Shown here: positions 35,908-48,822 of the stretch, one piece after another
How positions within the stretch are numbered: position 1 is the stretch's first letter
Layout of the letters: every line of letters starts with the position of its first letter
Assembly (NCBI GenBank): GCA_964034945.1
Contig: OZ035960.1
Span: 14,573,903-14,637,902 of the forward strand
DNA: 64,000 nucleotides
From: Chrysopilus asiliformis
Lineage: Eukaryota > Arthropoda > Insecta > Diptera > Rhagionidae
Reading direction: 5' to 3'
Program-made: the position numbers and the translations under genes
The notes under the pieces: model-generated
The model's database searches: none
Told to the model about the DNA's origin: nothing
What the model saw: only the letters and a program-made list of their open reading frames with translations

Positions 35908-36410
35908 AGAATGTTCTCCCCCAAAATTATTACAAATTCATAGTCGTCAGGTAGCTAGAGAAGTATGTACTTATGCAATTTACCCACCTGTCTTCCTTTT
36001 GATATCGTCGACAAACACTGTGATCTGTGCGTTCTCCTATCGTGATGACATGCCACTCACTTTATAACCTTTTCACCACATATATAGAAAAGTTTGTTCA
36101 CTTCCAAACTCGCCGTTTGATAATGTCATTCCCATTGCAATTCACAATAACTTTATGTCAGCGCATAAAATGACATTGTATCATCCGCCCTCTATTCACA
36201 CTTAATGCTGGAGCTTCATCCACCTGCAATCAAAATCGATAATTCTCTGGAAAATTTTAATATAGCGCCCAAAAGTCCATCTGGAGTATTTGTTAAAAAT
36301 TAGAGATTCTAGGCATAATTTTATTTAATTATGGAATTTTTTAGGGTGGTGGTGAGTATTAGGTAAATTTTTAAAGAAAAAAAAATACTACGAACTGCAG
36401 CTTTTGTTGT
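35908..36410. other. Unassigned DNA
   Basis: No gene is supported. The plus-strand frame at 35861-36067 is antisense to the candidate exon. Confidence 0.4.
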
Positions 36411-36678
36411 TTTAAAATTTCAAGTCTCTAGCTCAATCCGTGCGCCCGCAATCCGCGCCACAGACGGGCCGACGGACGGACAGCCGAACAGACGAAGGGA
36501 CAGACGGTTACACGGACAGACGGTTACACGGACAGACGGACGGACATACAAAATTCAATTTTTTTGATCATTCTAAACAACTGGTGTAATTCATTTTTGT
36601 GTGTGATGACGGGATCTTGGCGTTACAAACGGTAAGGCAAATTTAATATACCCTTTGGTTTCAACATACGGGTATAAA
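36411..36678 (+). mobile_element. Rep-A dispersed repeat, copy 3 (5' truncated)
   Basis: Starts at AAAATTTCAAGTCTCTAGCT, keeps a GACG/GACA array (36463-36545) that also contains GGTTACAC units, and ends ACATACGGGTATAAAA. The left half of Rep-A is missing. Confidence 0.7.
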
Positions 36679-38032
36679 AAGCCTATAATCTCAAAAATCG
36701 ATTTTGACGGATACATCAAAACAATACTGAAGCGACAATATACCGTAATGACATATGTCCACCTCCAATGTGGATTACCAAAGCTATCGAGTAGAATTTC
36801 GTATTCAGGAATGATGTTTCAATCAACACAATAATTTTTTAAGACGAGTAGAGTTCTGGAATTGCTTAAATTAGGTAAAAAAACGGATAACCGTAACAAG
36901 AAAAACTCATTCCTTTTACTTCTACAAACTTAAGAAACTTCACGGTTTCCACCTTACCACAACAATGGGTTTCTGGAAATGGGATGTAATTATCTACAAT
37001 TTTTCCAGTGTGGTCTTTAACGTTGATTCGACCCTACAAGTCAGCCCTCTAAACTAAACCAGATTCTACTATAGAATTGTGGGCACTTCAAGTACTCTTT
37101 CAACCCTTTAAAATACTGCTCTTTAAATTACTGTAGGAGTTGTAGGTATTATGACCCTTTTGTGCACAAAATACGCACACCACATAAAAGCACAAATTAT
37201 AATTAAAGTTGAAAAATTATCTTTCCGACATTTTTATCACTGACAGATGAACAAAATAATTCATCATGAAAAAGCTTTCAAGGTAAAGTTTATTTTATCT
37301 GTGCTTGTGCTAAAAATATGTACAAAAACTTTATCTACTTAACTAGAAAAAAATTTCACTTTTTTTTTGCAGAGATTTTATTTGCACAAATATTTAACAC
37401 AGTGTGAAATATTGTCATGGCCAATGAATGGATCTGGTTTGATTTTTGATTATTCAAGAGTTTTTTTTTTGTATTAACGTTGATATGGCAGTGTGTGGAT
37501 TTTGCAAATTTAAATCGAGGGCGGTTTTTCTGCATATTTTTTTATTATTTACTCGAAAGAAGTTTAATTAAATAGGATTTGTTATGGCGATTCTAATCAG
37601 AGTAAAACATTATTGAAGGCATAAAAAATCACCTGATGCTTGAATTAAAAAAACTTTCTGTGCATTTTCTGATTACTTTGACTTTTTCAGAATTTTATTA
37701 TTCTTATTCTGGTCAAGTTTTTGAAAATCATAATTTTTACACCTAATGTTATTTTCTAATCAACAAATAGAGAAAAAAATTATCTAAAATCATTTTTGGT
37801 GTTTGCAGATCTAAATCTATGGATAGTATGGATAGTGATTTAGGAAAAAAATGACCGTTTTCGAAAAAATTGCAAAATATTTTCATTTGTATAATTGCGT
37901 GATGCGTCAGACATTTTGTTTTTTCTCGAGATCGAAATATGGTTTTATGATTATTTGTACAAGCCCTTTAATTTAAACCCCCACATGGTGGGTTCTTCAT
38001 TTGTACGATTTAAACAAAATGGCATCATGCAT
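36679..38032. other. AT-rich DNA
   Basis: I see nothing assignable. Confidence 0.4.
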
Positions 38033-38147
38033 GCACATCGAGAAAAATAAGTGAATTTAAGTATAAAATAGTCTGAAATCAATAATGGGAAATCGTGATT
38101 ATTACTAAAATAGTTAATTTCAATTACAAAAATAATCAAAATCGGAT
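38033..38147. mobile_element. Left part of an interrupted long-hairpin element
   Basis: ACTAAAATAGTTAATTTCAA and the preceding AATGGGAAATCGTGATTAT match the left arm of the complete hairpin at 52498-52752. The right arm of this copy is at 39455-39592. The DNA between was inserted later. Confidence 0.6.
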
Positions 38148-38162
38148 GTTTTTATAATAAAC

Positions 38163-38635
38163 TAGCTTGCATACCCGTCGTTGCCGGGTTTAGTTTTTTG
38201 TATAAGTTTTAGAATACGAAGAAAACTGGAAAGAACTTAAAAACTTTTGAGAAAAATCTTATTCTTGCAGGACTCTCCGTTGAGAATTAGTCTAACACCA
38301 GATTCGTGAACAGCGACCCCGAAAATCCCCTAATGCCATTTTTCCCCCGGGAAAATGGGAAAAAGGTTATTTGCGTTATCCTTACAGGACCTTCCGTTTC
38401 TAATTTCGAAAATCTAACACCGGATTCATGATCAGCGACCCTGAAAACTTCCGAGTGAAACTTTTCAGTCTCCTGTTGAGCAGGATTCACGGCGAAAATC
38501 AGGGTTTAAAAAGACCCAAACCCCCTTTACCCGCCGTTTACCCAGTTAGCCCGCCTTAGTGAGCGGCTACGTGATGGTTGGGACATACTGTGAAAGTTTT
38601 AAGTTTCTAGCTCCAGGGGTTCGGACTGGACGTTG
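38163..38635. repeat. Rep-C dispersed repeat
   Basis: Starts CTAGCTTGCATACCCGTCGT and contains iterated units like TATCCTTACAGGACCTTCCG with ...GATTCATGATCAGCGACCC. Related pieces lie at 60290-60540 and 62050-62320. The head is also like 48823-48850. It may be a non-LTR or SINE-related repeat, and the assignment is open. Confidence 0.5.
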
Positions 38636-38637
38636 AT

Positions 38638-39040
38638 GAGTCAGTCAGTCAGTCAGTCAATCAGTCAGTTAGTCAATCAGTCAGTCAATCAGTCAGTCAA
38701 TCAGTCAGTCAATCAGTCAGTCAATCAGTCAGTCAATCAGTCAGTCATTCAGTCAGTCAATCAGTCAGTCAATCAGTCAGTCAATCAGTCAGTCAATCGG
38801 TCAGTCAATCAGTCAGTCAATCAGTCAGTCAATCAGTCAGTCAATCAGTCAGTCAATCAGTCAGTCAATCAGTCAGTCAATCAGTCAGTCAATCAGTCAG
38901 TCAATCAGTCAGTCAATCATTCAGTCAATCAGTCAGTCAATCAGTCAGTCAATCAGTCAGTCAATCAGTCAGTCAATCAGTCAGTCAATCAGTCAGTCAA
39001 TCAGTCAGTCAATCAGTCAGTCAATCAGTCAGTCAGTCAG
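38638..39040. repeat. 12-bp tandem array CAGTCAGTCAAT
   Basis: About 33 units with very few changes. It sits at the end of Rep-C and gives a spurious Ser-Val-Asn-Gln repeat frame (38633-39169). Confidence 0.95.
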
Positions 39041-39076
39041 GTTAAACGATTTTATACATATAGATTTAACAACTTA

Positions 39077-39451
39077 GCGCGATATTACACACGGCAACTT
39101 TCGGGCTTATTTAAGCCGGCAACTTTTGGGCTTAATAAGCCAATGTGCTTACACTTGTGGCTTAAATAAGCCAATCCTGTTTGCATATGCTACACAAGTT
39201 TACATCGGTGTGTGTGTGGATTCAAACCATTGAAATTGCTGCTGCTCATATACTTCCCAAGATCTTTACCTGCTGACGGTCAGAACGAAACTGATTTCTG
39301 CCTACTACTTTTCCCAAACCGGTTCACACGCTTTGCATGTATGCAGATTGTCGATAAGCCATGATTTCGAGTGGCAACTTTTCCCTCCTCAGTCGTTTCT
39401 CCCAAAAATCGGCTTAAGTAAGCCCGAAAGTTGCCGTGTGTAATATCGCGC
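39077..39451. mobile_element. Harbinger-like MITE (TTA target)
   Basis: GCGCGATATTACACACGGCA begins an exact inverted end of about 33 bp. TTA flanks both sides (39074-39076 and 39452-39454). 375 bp. The motif GGCTTAAATAAGCC/GGCTTATTTAAGCC recurs inside. No transposase is present. Confidence 0.85.
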
Positions 39452-39454
39452 TTA

Positions 39455-39592
39455 GTAGTAAAATTTATTATTTTGTGGTTAAATTGTCTGTTTTTTTAAT
39501 GGAAATTAACTATTTTGTAATTGGAATGAACTCTTAGTAATAGTGCCGATTCGCCATTATAAAAAAATTAAATTTTCTTTTTTTTCTCTGTG
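39455..39592. mobile_element. Right part of the interrupted long-hairpin element
   Basis: Matches the right arm of 52498-52752 (AATTAACTATTTTG..., ATTCGCCATTATAAAA, end TTTTTTCTCTGTGTG). It pairs with 38033-38147. Confidence 0.6.
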
Positions 39593-42241
39593 TGTAAACC
39601 ATTTTGTTTTTTCTTGAGATAATTCTTTTTCGCAGCTCTTTCATTTGGAGCCCCACACGATGGATACTTCGTTAGTTCTAATTTGGACAAAATGGGGTCT
39701 GCTAGCCACCATTTTATATTTTCAAATGTACATGCATACACGCATATCGCATTATCATCGGAGTTATGTATGTGTGCAAAATTTCAAGTCAATCGGATGA
39801 GTGGAGATTACAAAATTTGACCCTGACAAACAGGCAGAAAAAAAGCTAAATAGAAGCTTTAAAAAAATCTTTTGTTTTTTCATCAGATCTCTCTTTAAAG
39901 GTTAAAAATATCAAACTACCTTTGAATAGCATCTAAAAAAAAATCTTCAATGGAATCTAATTAAAAGCAAAATCAAATTTCCAATTTGAAATTCAGGTCG
40001 TTTAATCCTTGGGTCACATATAAAAGTAGTTCATAAAATAGAGACAAAAGGATAAAATAAATGTCGGTATAAAAATCACCTGAAGCTTGAATAAAATAAA
40101 CATTTTTTTTGTGCCCTTTCTATGCGACAACTGTGTGAATTTGAATTGAAAGTGTGCTCTATTTTATATCAATCTCAGATATATTCATTGTTGATGAGGA
40201 TAACGCTTCCACATGTTCTACTTTCATCAAGGATTATTCTGATTTTCAGAGTAAATTTTATCTACAGTATTTTCCTAATAATTTCTATTTTCATCGTGAA
40301 AATCCGGAGTTCGATCGATGGAACTGCACCAGAATTGATGACTTTTGCTGACTGCTACTGCCACCCACTTTAGCAGAAAATATCTTCACATAAGACCTAA
40401 TTTTCGAGCTCTTTTCTATAGCTTCACTGGGCCGTTGCTTGCGGATTTTACCTTGGAGCCATTGAAACTACCGATTGCTTCCAATTTGTTTGTATTTAAC
40501 GGTTCACTTCAACCTGACACCAAAACATAATAAGACTGAAATAAGAAAACAAAACAAAAAAGAATATTAATACCATCGAAGAATTTTAATCAGCATTTAG
40601 CATTGGCTTGGCTTGAGAGTAGAAGACCGTGCGGACATGAGGCTGCTAACATTTCTATACTTATATTCGAAGAAACAAAAGAGTCAAAACATAATTTTTT
40701 TTTTCTTTTATATAAGGAAACATGCCAATCGAAATACAAACACGACATCCGAGTGGAAATAAATAAACCGGCGAAATCAAAACAAAATTTTTAAAATAAA
40801 TCGTTGTTAGTTCTTATGAACTTATGCCAAAAATACATCGACGTATCTTGAAGTTGAAGATTTCTTAGATATTCTCAAATTGAGTGGAGGTGCCGTTTAG
40901 CTGGGCATTTGTCAAATCGATTGAACCTGTTGCCCAAAATCAACTTAAGACGTGACAGGTGATTGTAGTTTCTGCAAATGGAATTTCATCAATAGATAGA
41001 GTCGAAAATGTCATGCGATTTTCAAAGTTCTTAAACTGTTAGTACTGAATTTGAAGCATTTTTTATGGCGTGGTTTTGTACTGCAAATTGAAGAGATTCG
41101 TTTTTGGATCAGGGCCAATTTCTTTTATTTCAAATTATCTAAAGAGATAAATGTGCATAGTATATCTATCTATCCGACAGTTTTTGCTAGCATTCGAATA
41201 TTTATCTGTCTATTGTTGGTATAACAAAACACATCTGCAGATTGAATAAATATTTTTGTCAATATTGACATTTTGCTCAGTTAATTTCATTATGATTTTT
41301 TTTAAATTTCTGAGACTTGTTTAAGTCGTTATAATTCGGTTTCATTTTTAAAAACTTGACGTAACCAAAATATAGAGATATTTTCCTGTTGTTTGGTAAA
41401 AATTGAAAAAAGTCGAATTTATACCTCTGCATCAACATAATCTGTAATTTCCCCATGGTCGTTTAGATAAATACTGTAGAATTAAGAAAATTACGAAAAA
41501 AAAAATCGTATTAGGTAAATTCAGCACTTCATCCGGTGATAATAATTATTATTTTTATAATAACACCGATGGTAGTAATGACGGTAATGATGATGTCTCC
41601 AAAAAACCAGAGGAAAAAAATCGTGACGAATTACGAAAGATTTGAAATGATGCTATTTAAGCTGATGTATGGCAATATCAATGAATATTTATGAGCGATT
41701 TCCATTTTATTTCCCGTATTTGGCGAACTTCCTGTAAATATAAAAAGGAAGATGGAAAAATAAATAATTTTGGGATCAGCTGACAATCGATAAGTGACTG
41801 TGAGGTCTCCGATTTTTTTCCGATTCTTGTTTTTCGTTTGTTTTGAGGTTTTTTTTGGGTTTCATGGGATGTTACACGCCAAATTATGCCGTTTCTTTCC
41901 TGAATCTGTTTTTGGTAATATGGGTGGTTTTACATTTTCATCGGCACCAAAAGAAAATCGACCTACGAGATACAACTTCCGTTTATATCGTATTTTTCTC
42001 GATTTCATTAAATTTTCAGCATTTCATAAAAAACGACTGCTTTAACAAAGGGTTGTTTGTTGTCAACTAAAATTTGAATTGTTCAAATCGAATATGATTA
42101 AAAAAAATTTTTTTTTCATCAGTTTTGATCTTAACCAAGCAGCGGCGGTGTTAAGCGTGACGTTAACGGTTGACATATGTTGGTTGACAGTTGCGTCGTA
42201 GATAGCTAAATATTCTAGCTTGTCGAAAGTTCGAATTTTCC
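39593..42241. other. AT-rich DNA without supported genes
   Basis: Short frames at 40122-40530 in three phases have no shared homology or splice structure. A 39780-39870 stretch (CAAAATTTGACCCTG ... AGCTTTAAAAA) recurs near 62400-62455, so part of this is dispersed repeat. Confidence 0.4.
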
Positions 42242-42244
42242 TAA

Positions 42245-42707
42245 TGCGGCTGTCACACGAAGCTGTTTTGCCAGCGCTAGTGGCTCTTTGGCTGTTAGCA
42301 GCCGTTTCAGCAGCACCGTGTGAACCCTAGTGCGTTGCTACTACCAGCAGCAGCGTGATGATTTTAGTAGCGCTAGTGAAGTAGAGACCGTTCTACTTTG
42401 CCAGCGCTACTAGGGATCACGTGACCCTGTCACATGGTTTCTGAGCTGTCAAAAGTCTGATAAGTGGTAAAGTTTGATTATTGTAAGTTGTTATTTTATG
42501 TTTATTTATTTAAATTTGTGTGTTACATTTATTATTAAAAAAAATCTCCCAGATTCAAATGGCAAACCACTGTTTTGCTACTTGCCAGCGCTACTAAAGT
42601 AGAAATCGTGTGAGCCCTCTCAGTACGCTGGCTGCTGTTACTACTTGCCAACGCTACTAACCAACAGCAGCCAGCGGCTGGCAAAACAGGTTCGTGTGAC
42701 CGCGACA
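42245..42707. mobile_element. Harbinger-like MITE (TAA target), GC-rich ends
   Basis: TGCGGCTGTCACACGAAGCT at the left; inverted right end TGTCGCGGTCACACGAACCT, continuing CTGTTTTGCCAGC in both. TAA flanks both sides (42242-42244 and 42708-42710). TTGCCAGCGCTACT and AGTAGCGCTAG motifs are iterated inside. 463 bp, non-coding. Confidence 0.75.
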
Positions 42708-42778
42708 TAAGAATCATAGCTGGATCTCATCAGAGTGACCCTGTGACAGAGATCAGTGACTTAACCAAAAAGTTCAAA

Positions 42779-42884
42779 TTTTAAATTTAGCGAAATTTAA
42801 TTATTAAATTTAGCGCGATTTAATTGTTAAATTTAGCGCGATTTAATTATTAAATTTAGCGCAATTTAATTTTTCAATTTAGCG
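42779..42884. repeat. Tandem repeat of about 25 bp
   Basis: Four to five units of TTAAATTTAGCGCGATTTAA with small changes. Confidence 0.85.
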
Positions 42885-43017
42885 CCACTCTGCGCCTAAA
42901 ATGTTTTTGATATAACCAAAGATTAGATAACTAAAGATAAGAAACAACAGAACTTTTCATATGACTTTTAACACGTATAAAATATACTATGAATCTCAAT
43001 CAAGTAACGCATGCAAT

Positions 43018-43238
43018 TTAACCCTTTGTGGATCAGGAAGTGAACAACAATAATTTAATAACCATGACTTTTTTTCGTTGAAAATGGTTCCAGAAAGCAT
43101 TAAAAAAAAAGACATAATTGTATGGAGGGGTTACGACTGTGGTATATAGAAGTATATAGAATACTACTGGACAAGAAAAAAATATAAGGATTTAAAATTC
43201 GCGGTACTTAAAAGTACCGACTGTCAACAAAGGGTTAA
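43018..43238. mobile_element. piggyBac-like MITE with TTAA ends
   Basis: TTAACCCTTTGTGGA / TTAACCCTTTGTTGA inverted ends and TTAA at both edges. A palindrome CGGTACTTAAAAGTACCG lies just inside the right end. 221 bp. Confidence 0.75.
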
Positions 43239-45791
43239 ATATTATTATTGATTTTGTGATAGTTAAGCGTCAAATATAAAGGAAAATTATCGTTTTGCAA
43301 GGCACTCTAAAGATTCCATTTCCGCTGTCGGATTTTTTGGGACCCCAATATTTGTTCTAGAATTCTTATCTTTATTTAACTAATCTCTGATATTACTATT
43401 CGATTCAGTTGTGTAAGCAAAGGAAATCTCTGCCCAATTTTTCGCGCAGTTTCTACGTCAATAGTCCGATCTCCTTTCCACAGATGAGTCTATCTAAAGA
43501 TTTTTCACATTTATACAATCTTAAGACCATTTGATCTTAGGTGGGCTAGGGTTATAAACTAAGACCAAAATGTTGTTCTAAATAAATTAAATAATAAACT
43601 ACTTTTTATACAATTTTTTCGGTGAGTAATTCAACGCGAAGATAACCCCAGCAATATTAGCGCGATTCTCCATGTATTATGAAACACTGAAATATTTTTT
43701 AATGCGAGAAATATTAAAATGACTCACATTGGGCGTGTTAAGATTGTAAATATTTATAGAAATCTAACACACAGTTCGAATCTTGCCGATTCGGACTTTG
43801 CGATTTAAAAAACAGACAACAGAGATAAATCGCATAAAAAACCGGAGTCTCTGATGTGATTTGCGTATTATTTTGGCGAATTGAGAAAGAATGTTTATTA
43901 TGCGGCTTTGAGAGCTGTTTAACCTAAATTCACACATAAGTATTTGAAATTGGCATCGAACAGGTTCAAGGGGAGTTGCCAATCTTATGGAGAATCTCAT
44001 AAAATCGATGTTTACAACTCAAACTAATTGTGCTTGAATCGACAGCGAATGGTTAAGAAATTTTATACACTGTTAGATATTTATAAAAGCATTGATATTA
44101 TTGTATTATCTAATCGATATTATCCGTTGACCAATGGCTGTAGAATTCGTGCCTATCATTTACATTTGATTAGCATGAATTTCATTATAACAAATCACCA
44201 TTTTCTTATAACTGTTGAAAAAAAGCTTAAAAAGCGCGTCTTTAATTTAATGACACGCATTTGTTTTGATTTGAAATGAACTCTTAAGAACAGGCTGAGA
44301 AAATCGGAACGGTCATTCACTCACCTTCGATGAGAGAATCATTCATTTTTCACTAATGAATTCCAAAATAACAGAAAAATTTCGAGAGTCCATTAAAGAG
44401 GTTTCTTTTTATTGGGAGTGATAATTAATCTTAAAGAAGAACACAGCCTTGACCGACAGAATAGACACACGAAACAGAATTTTGCTTAGTTTTCTGTTCT
44501 TTGAATACAAACATTAAGAAAGGCGAATAATTTTTTTTTTGAAATCAGAGATCGTTTTAGATTTTTGAACGAAATGAAAACTGCACATGTTGGAAATTAT
44601 TGAAAAATCTGTGTGAAATTCATGTTTTAGGCCAGCCGAAATTAAATTATACGGAATTTGGCTATTGGATTTTCGAATTTACTTGAAGATGATTGACAAA
44701 CGAATCGAAGCACCAGATGTTTGTAAATAATGCTTCTTTTCCTCATGGCTCATGGCTAAAAGCAAAATAAATTTCATCCTTTCGATGATTTGAATTTATT
44801 GGAATTGATAAATAATTCAACGGCTTAATTTAAAACATTTACAGAATTCAATTTCCGTTCGTGTTTGACGCTCACGCCTTTTAGTTGTCAATTTGTAGAG
44901 CTCTGACAGTATGGGTTTTTCAATTACCCGCATATCATTCTATCTATTATTATCATCAACATCATTCTAATGGGTTTCATGTTTACCATTGCCCTAATGA
45001 CTTTTTTATAATAAAATCAATAAATATTCTCAGATTCAAAAAAACGATTTTTGTGTGTTATTTCGATCACACTGGTTGGTTTTTGGGTTTGTTGGGTCGG
45101 ATCAAGGTTACGGATTACCAAATGTAATTAAGCAATTTTAAGCTTTTAAGAGCATACGAATGAATTACACCGGGGTGTTGAGAATGAAGAACGATTTGTA
45201 TGTCCAGTTTTGTGGATCTCAACACGATAACTTTGAAAAGAATTGAGCTAGAGACTTAAAATTATTTTAGGCGAACTTTGTCGTTAAAAATGAGGCTAAG
45301 TTCTTTAATGGGAAAATTTGATCCATTCCTTCCTCCTTCCCCACACAAATAGAACCATTTTTTGCAGTTTTCTTGAAACCAACGTGTGGTTTCGAAAAAT
45401 TTATAAACGCAAAATGTGTTTAGAATGTAATTTTCCATAAGTCTTCCATACATAAAAAAATCAATCGGGGCATTCCTTCCTCCCTTCCAACATAGAAACG
45501 GAAAAATTTCTAGCAAAATTCGATATGAAGATCTATTATAAAGTAGAGTGTTTCACGATTGTCTTCGGTAATTATATTTCTCCCCTTCCGCCTAACCCCC
45601 TTTCCCAAGAAAATGTGAGCTTGAATTTCCGCCAAATCGGCAGAACGGTTTTGATATTCTTCGTCTTATTTTTTTCTTATTTTTTGGCAGTGAAATATTT
45701 AGAATTAATTAATTATAGTATCTACAATTCAATATAACTTGTTCTTCCGATATCTTAAAAAGTTTTCCAGTAAATTCCAGAAATATTTTTT
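43239..45791. other. AT-rich DNA
   Basis: I see no supported gene. Frames at 43764-44000, 44028-44279 and 44885-45127 look random. Confidence 0.4.
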
Positions 45792-46011
45792 TTAACCCTC
45801 TAGCCGGGCTTCAGGGAATTCGCTTGTTTATAACGGGTAACAATTTTAATCGCCGGAAATCGCCGGAACGTGTTACACTGACTTTTGTAAGTTATCGCTT
45901 TACATGCTGGAAAAAATTTAGCCCTGTACGATGTCTTGGTTACGGTCTGTCGCAAGTTGAAAGTCATATTTTGGTGAATTTTTTTCGGAAATATTCCGGT
46001 TAGAGGGTTAA
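45792..46011. mobile_element. piggyBac-like MITE with TTAA ends, family copy 2
   Basis: Same family as 30532-30770, with the same TTAACCCTCTAGCCGG end and a nearly identical interior. It lacks 19 bp, so the palindrome beside the left end is reduced to one half (GGGCTTC). Confidence 0.85.
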
Positions 46012-46062
46012 CTTTTTAAACTGACTCTCCTCACTTTTAAAACCTTTGTGGCTAAAGAAATA

Positions 46063-46554
46063 TAACAAAAGCTATAATTGCCAATCTGGCAATTATTGAA
46101 AACCCGGATGGTGATATGGCATTGTTCGAAGTGTAAGTGAACGGCGAACAGTTGTATCAAAACTCCACTTTGAAGTCAAACTTTCCAATAAGATTTTTTA
46201 AAATTTATTCCAATCGGATTTTGATGTATGGGAGTTTTATGTAGAATCATCTTCTAAATAACTTTTGTTCTTGCACTTTTTTGATAAGATGCACCGTTTT
46301 CGAAATATTTGCAAAAAACGTTTTCTTTCGTTTGGGGGGTACCCCCCCCTAATGGTCCCTTTTTGTCCATTAACAACTTAGCCTTGCATTTTCCGAAAAA
46401 TAAATCTGCGTAAAATTTCAAGTATTTAGCTCAATCCGTGCGCCCGCAATCCGCGCCACAACAGACTGACAGACGGACAGACAGACGGACAGATGGACGG
46501 ACATGCAAACATTAATTATTTTTATCATTCTAAACACACTGGTGTAATTCATTT
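46063..46554 (+). mobile_element. Rep-A dispersed repeat, copy 4 (3' truncated)
   Basis: ATAACAAAAGCTATAATTGC start, GGGGGGTACCCCCC core and a short GACA/GACG array (46463-46502). The right end after GGTGTAATTCATTTA is missing. Confidence 0.75.
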
Positions 46555-48280
46555 ACCGCTATAATTAGGATTTTTTGCACTAGGATTTTTTGCACATTTT
46601 CTTCATTTTTTTGTGCTTCCCTGAATGATAGTCATTTTTTTACAATCTTAACCTCAATTTATTAAATTATGAGGTCACATTGTAATGAAATGTGTCTTCA
46701 ATTAAATCAAACATTCCAAAGAAATGTCTTTAATTGGCGCCCTCATTTTTACACCACTTAAAACAACTCCAATCTATACGATAATCTTATTTAAGGTGAA
46801 TTTACATGCAAAATGAAATTCAATTAGTAATCTCGTAACTTTTATTATGGTTTCTATTTTTAATAAAACACCCTAATCTATCATTAGTAATTCTGTTTTT
46901 TTTTTTAAATATAATGAAGTGAACATTCACTGGCGTGAAAAAGGACGTTACGGGCGACCTTTTTTATGCTTTTTCGTATATACCTACTTAAATACAGTTT
47001 AAAAATGGCAGATACATTTAAATGGTCGGTTCTTGTCCCTTTTCAAATTCAAACACATTCAACTTCCGGACCAAATTGCCCCTAAAAAGGAAGACGGTTC
47101 ACATTTTTCGAATGTTTTGTGAACATTTGGAACACCTGCCTCTCTGTCTACTGTGTCTTATTTTTTTCGGTGTGTTATTCACAAAAAAAAAAATAAAAAA
47201 AAACAGAAAACAGGGGAATATGAATAAATCATTTGAAAATTGAACGAAACGAAACGTTTAAGTACGTTCGATAGCACGCGAGTTAATTTTTGAGCCTTAA
47301 AAAACTTAAAATAAAAAAAAATCCCGAAAAAGAAGTGAGAATAACGACTTGACTTCCTTAATATGCGATCCTGAATAATAAACTGTGGTATATCGTAGTG
47401 TTATACTATCGCAGAATCGGCCTAAGAAAACAATGTTCGTCTTAAAGCTGCAAGTGTGAGAGGGTCGCCTTCAGCATGAAATGGTGAACATCTGCAGTGT
47501 CAGCAAAATGTAAACACCCGACAGTCATTCAATTTGTGCTTTATTCATTCCGTCGTCCATACACATTCAGATGCTTCCCTTCACTAATGAAAGAAGTTTT
47601 AACAAATGTGTTTGCCATAAAAAAAAAGATCTCTGCAATGCCTTCGCCTTAGAAGAATTCCGGCTGTTGGAAACACCAGAACATCCTCACAGTCAGAGGT
47701 GCACAGATCCGACAAAGATTTTAAGGAGCCCACAATGGCCGCACTGTTTTCATCAGTTCTCCAGATAAGAATTTAGAAATATGGAATGTTTGATACAAGA
47801 ATATCTATCTTATAGATAGCATATTTATCTCTGCTACATACTCGTACAATAATGTAGGGACGTTAGAATTCAGCACTTGCTGTGCAATTTCTTATAGAAT
47901 CTTGGAACGATACTTTAGTTCAATGTTCTGGAAGATATGTCAAGTTTCTCTTCCGTTTTTTTTGCAAATTATTTTGGAACACTTCCTTAATCAGATATAC
48001 TCGTATGTAGTTTTTTTCTGTACTTGTATAGAAGACGAAATCAATTTAAATATATGGCAGCAGTCAACAAACTCTAGGATGAGGGACTTTCCTACATAAA
48101 AATAAACGATTGAAATCATGTTGAACGCAGGTGGAATACATAACAAGACCCCTTTTTATCATTGCTTGATATAAAAAAATACATAATAACCATCAGTAGT
48201 CCTTTAGACCCCTCCATATTGAAATAAATTGTTTTTCATCGAATTTGTGTTTTTTTATCTTAAACTTTTCTTTTTTACTT
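46555..48280. other. AT-rich DNA
   Basis: No gene is supported. A direct doublet of TAGGATTTTTTGCAC occurs at about 46567-46600. Confidence 0.4.
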
Positions 48281-48800
48281 TACTCTTTTATAGGGGGAAA
48301 GTATTGTATTCATAACGGAGATAGACTCGAGAACGGGGGCAGATAGAAACGTTCTGAGCAGTACGAAATTCGTGTCAAGCAAAATTATTTGGATGTCCGT
48401 GAATTTGTCTGTCGGTCTGTCTCTTTTACGTATCTTAAATAACTCGAGAACGCGTTGAGCTAGAGACTTAAAATTTTTTGTAAATGAGTTTTACGAAAAT
48501 CGTAGTTTTTTATCAACTTTTGAAATGATAACGTTAGCTATAATGATTACCTTCCATACAATTCTTTTAAAAAAATGCGGTTTTTTGAAAATTTTCTCGA
48601 AATCTTTGCACTTTTGAGAAAAAATGAATATAACCAAATTTAAAGAAAATAAAATTTTCTGCATTTTTTGCTTTAACGGCTTTTACATATCTCTAATAGT
48701 TCTTAAGATATTGAAAAAAAAAATTGTTGCATATTTCTTCCGAAACTAAATATTGCAGAGAAAAGTTTTGTGTCAATCACAACTAATATTTTTTTCTGAC
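48281..48800 (+). repeat. Rep-B dispersed repeat with short array
   Basis: Diverged copy of 4410-5340. GAACGGGGGCAGATAGAAAC and GAGAACGCGTTGAGCTAGAG flank only three TCTG-type units (about 48407-48424). It shows the ancestral short state of the array and supplies an empty TTAA site (ACGTATCTTAAATAAC, 48429-48444). Confidence 0.65.
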
Positions 48801-48822
48801 TACAGTTTTTATTTTAATACTA

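Noticed and set aside
38633..39169. 178-codon Ser-Val-Asn-Gln repeat frame
   Set aside because: Product of the 12-bp CAGTCAGTCAAT array; its tail runs into a Harbinger-like element.
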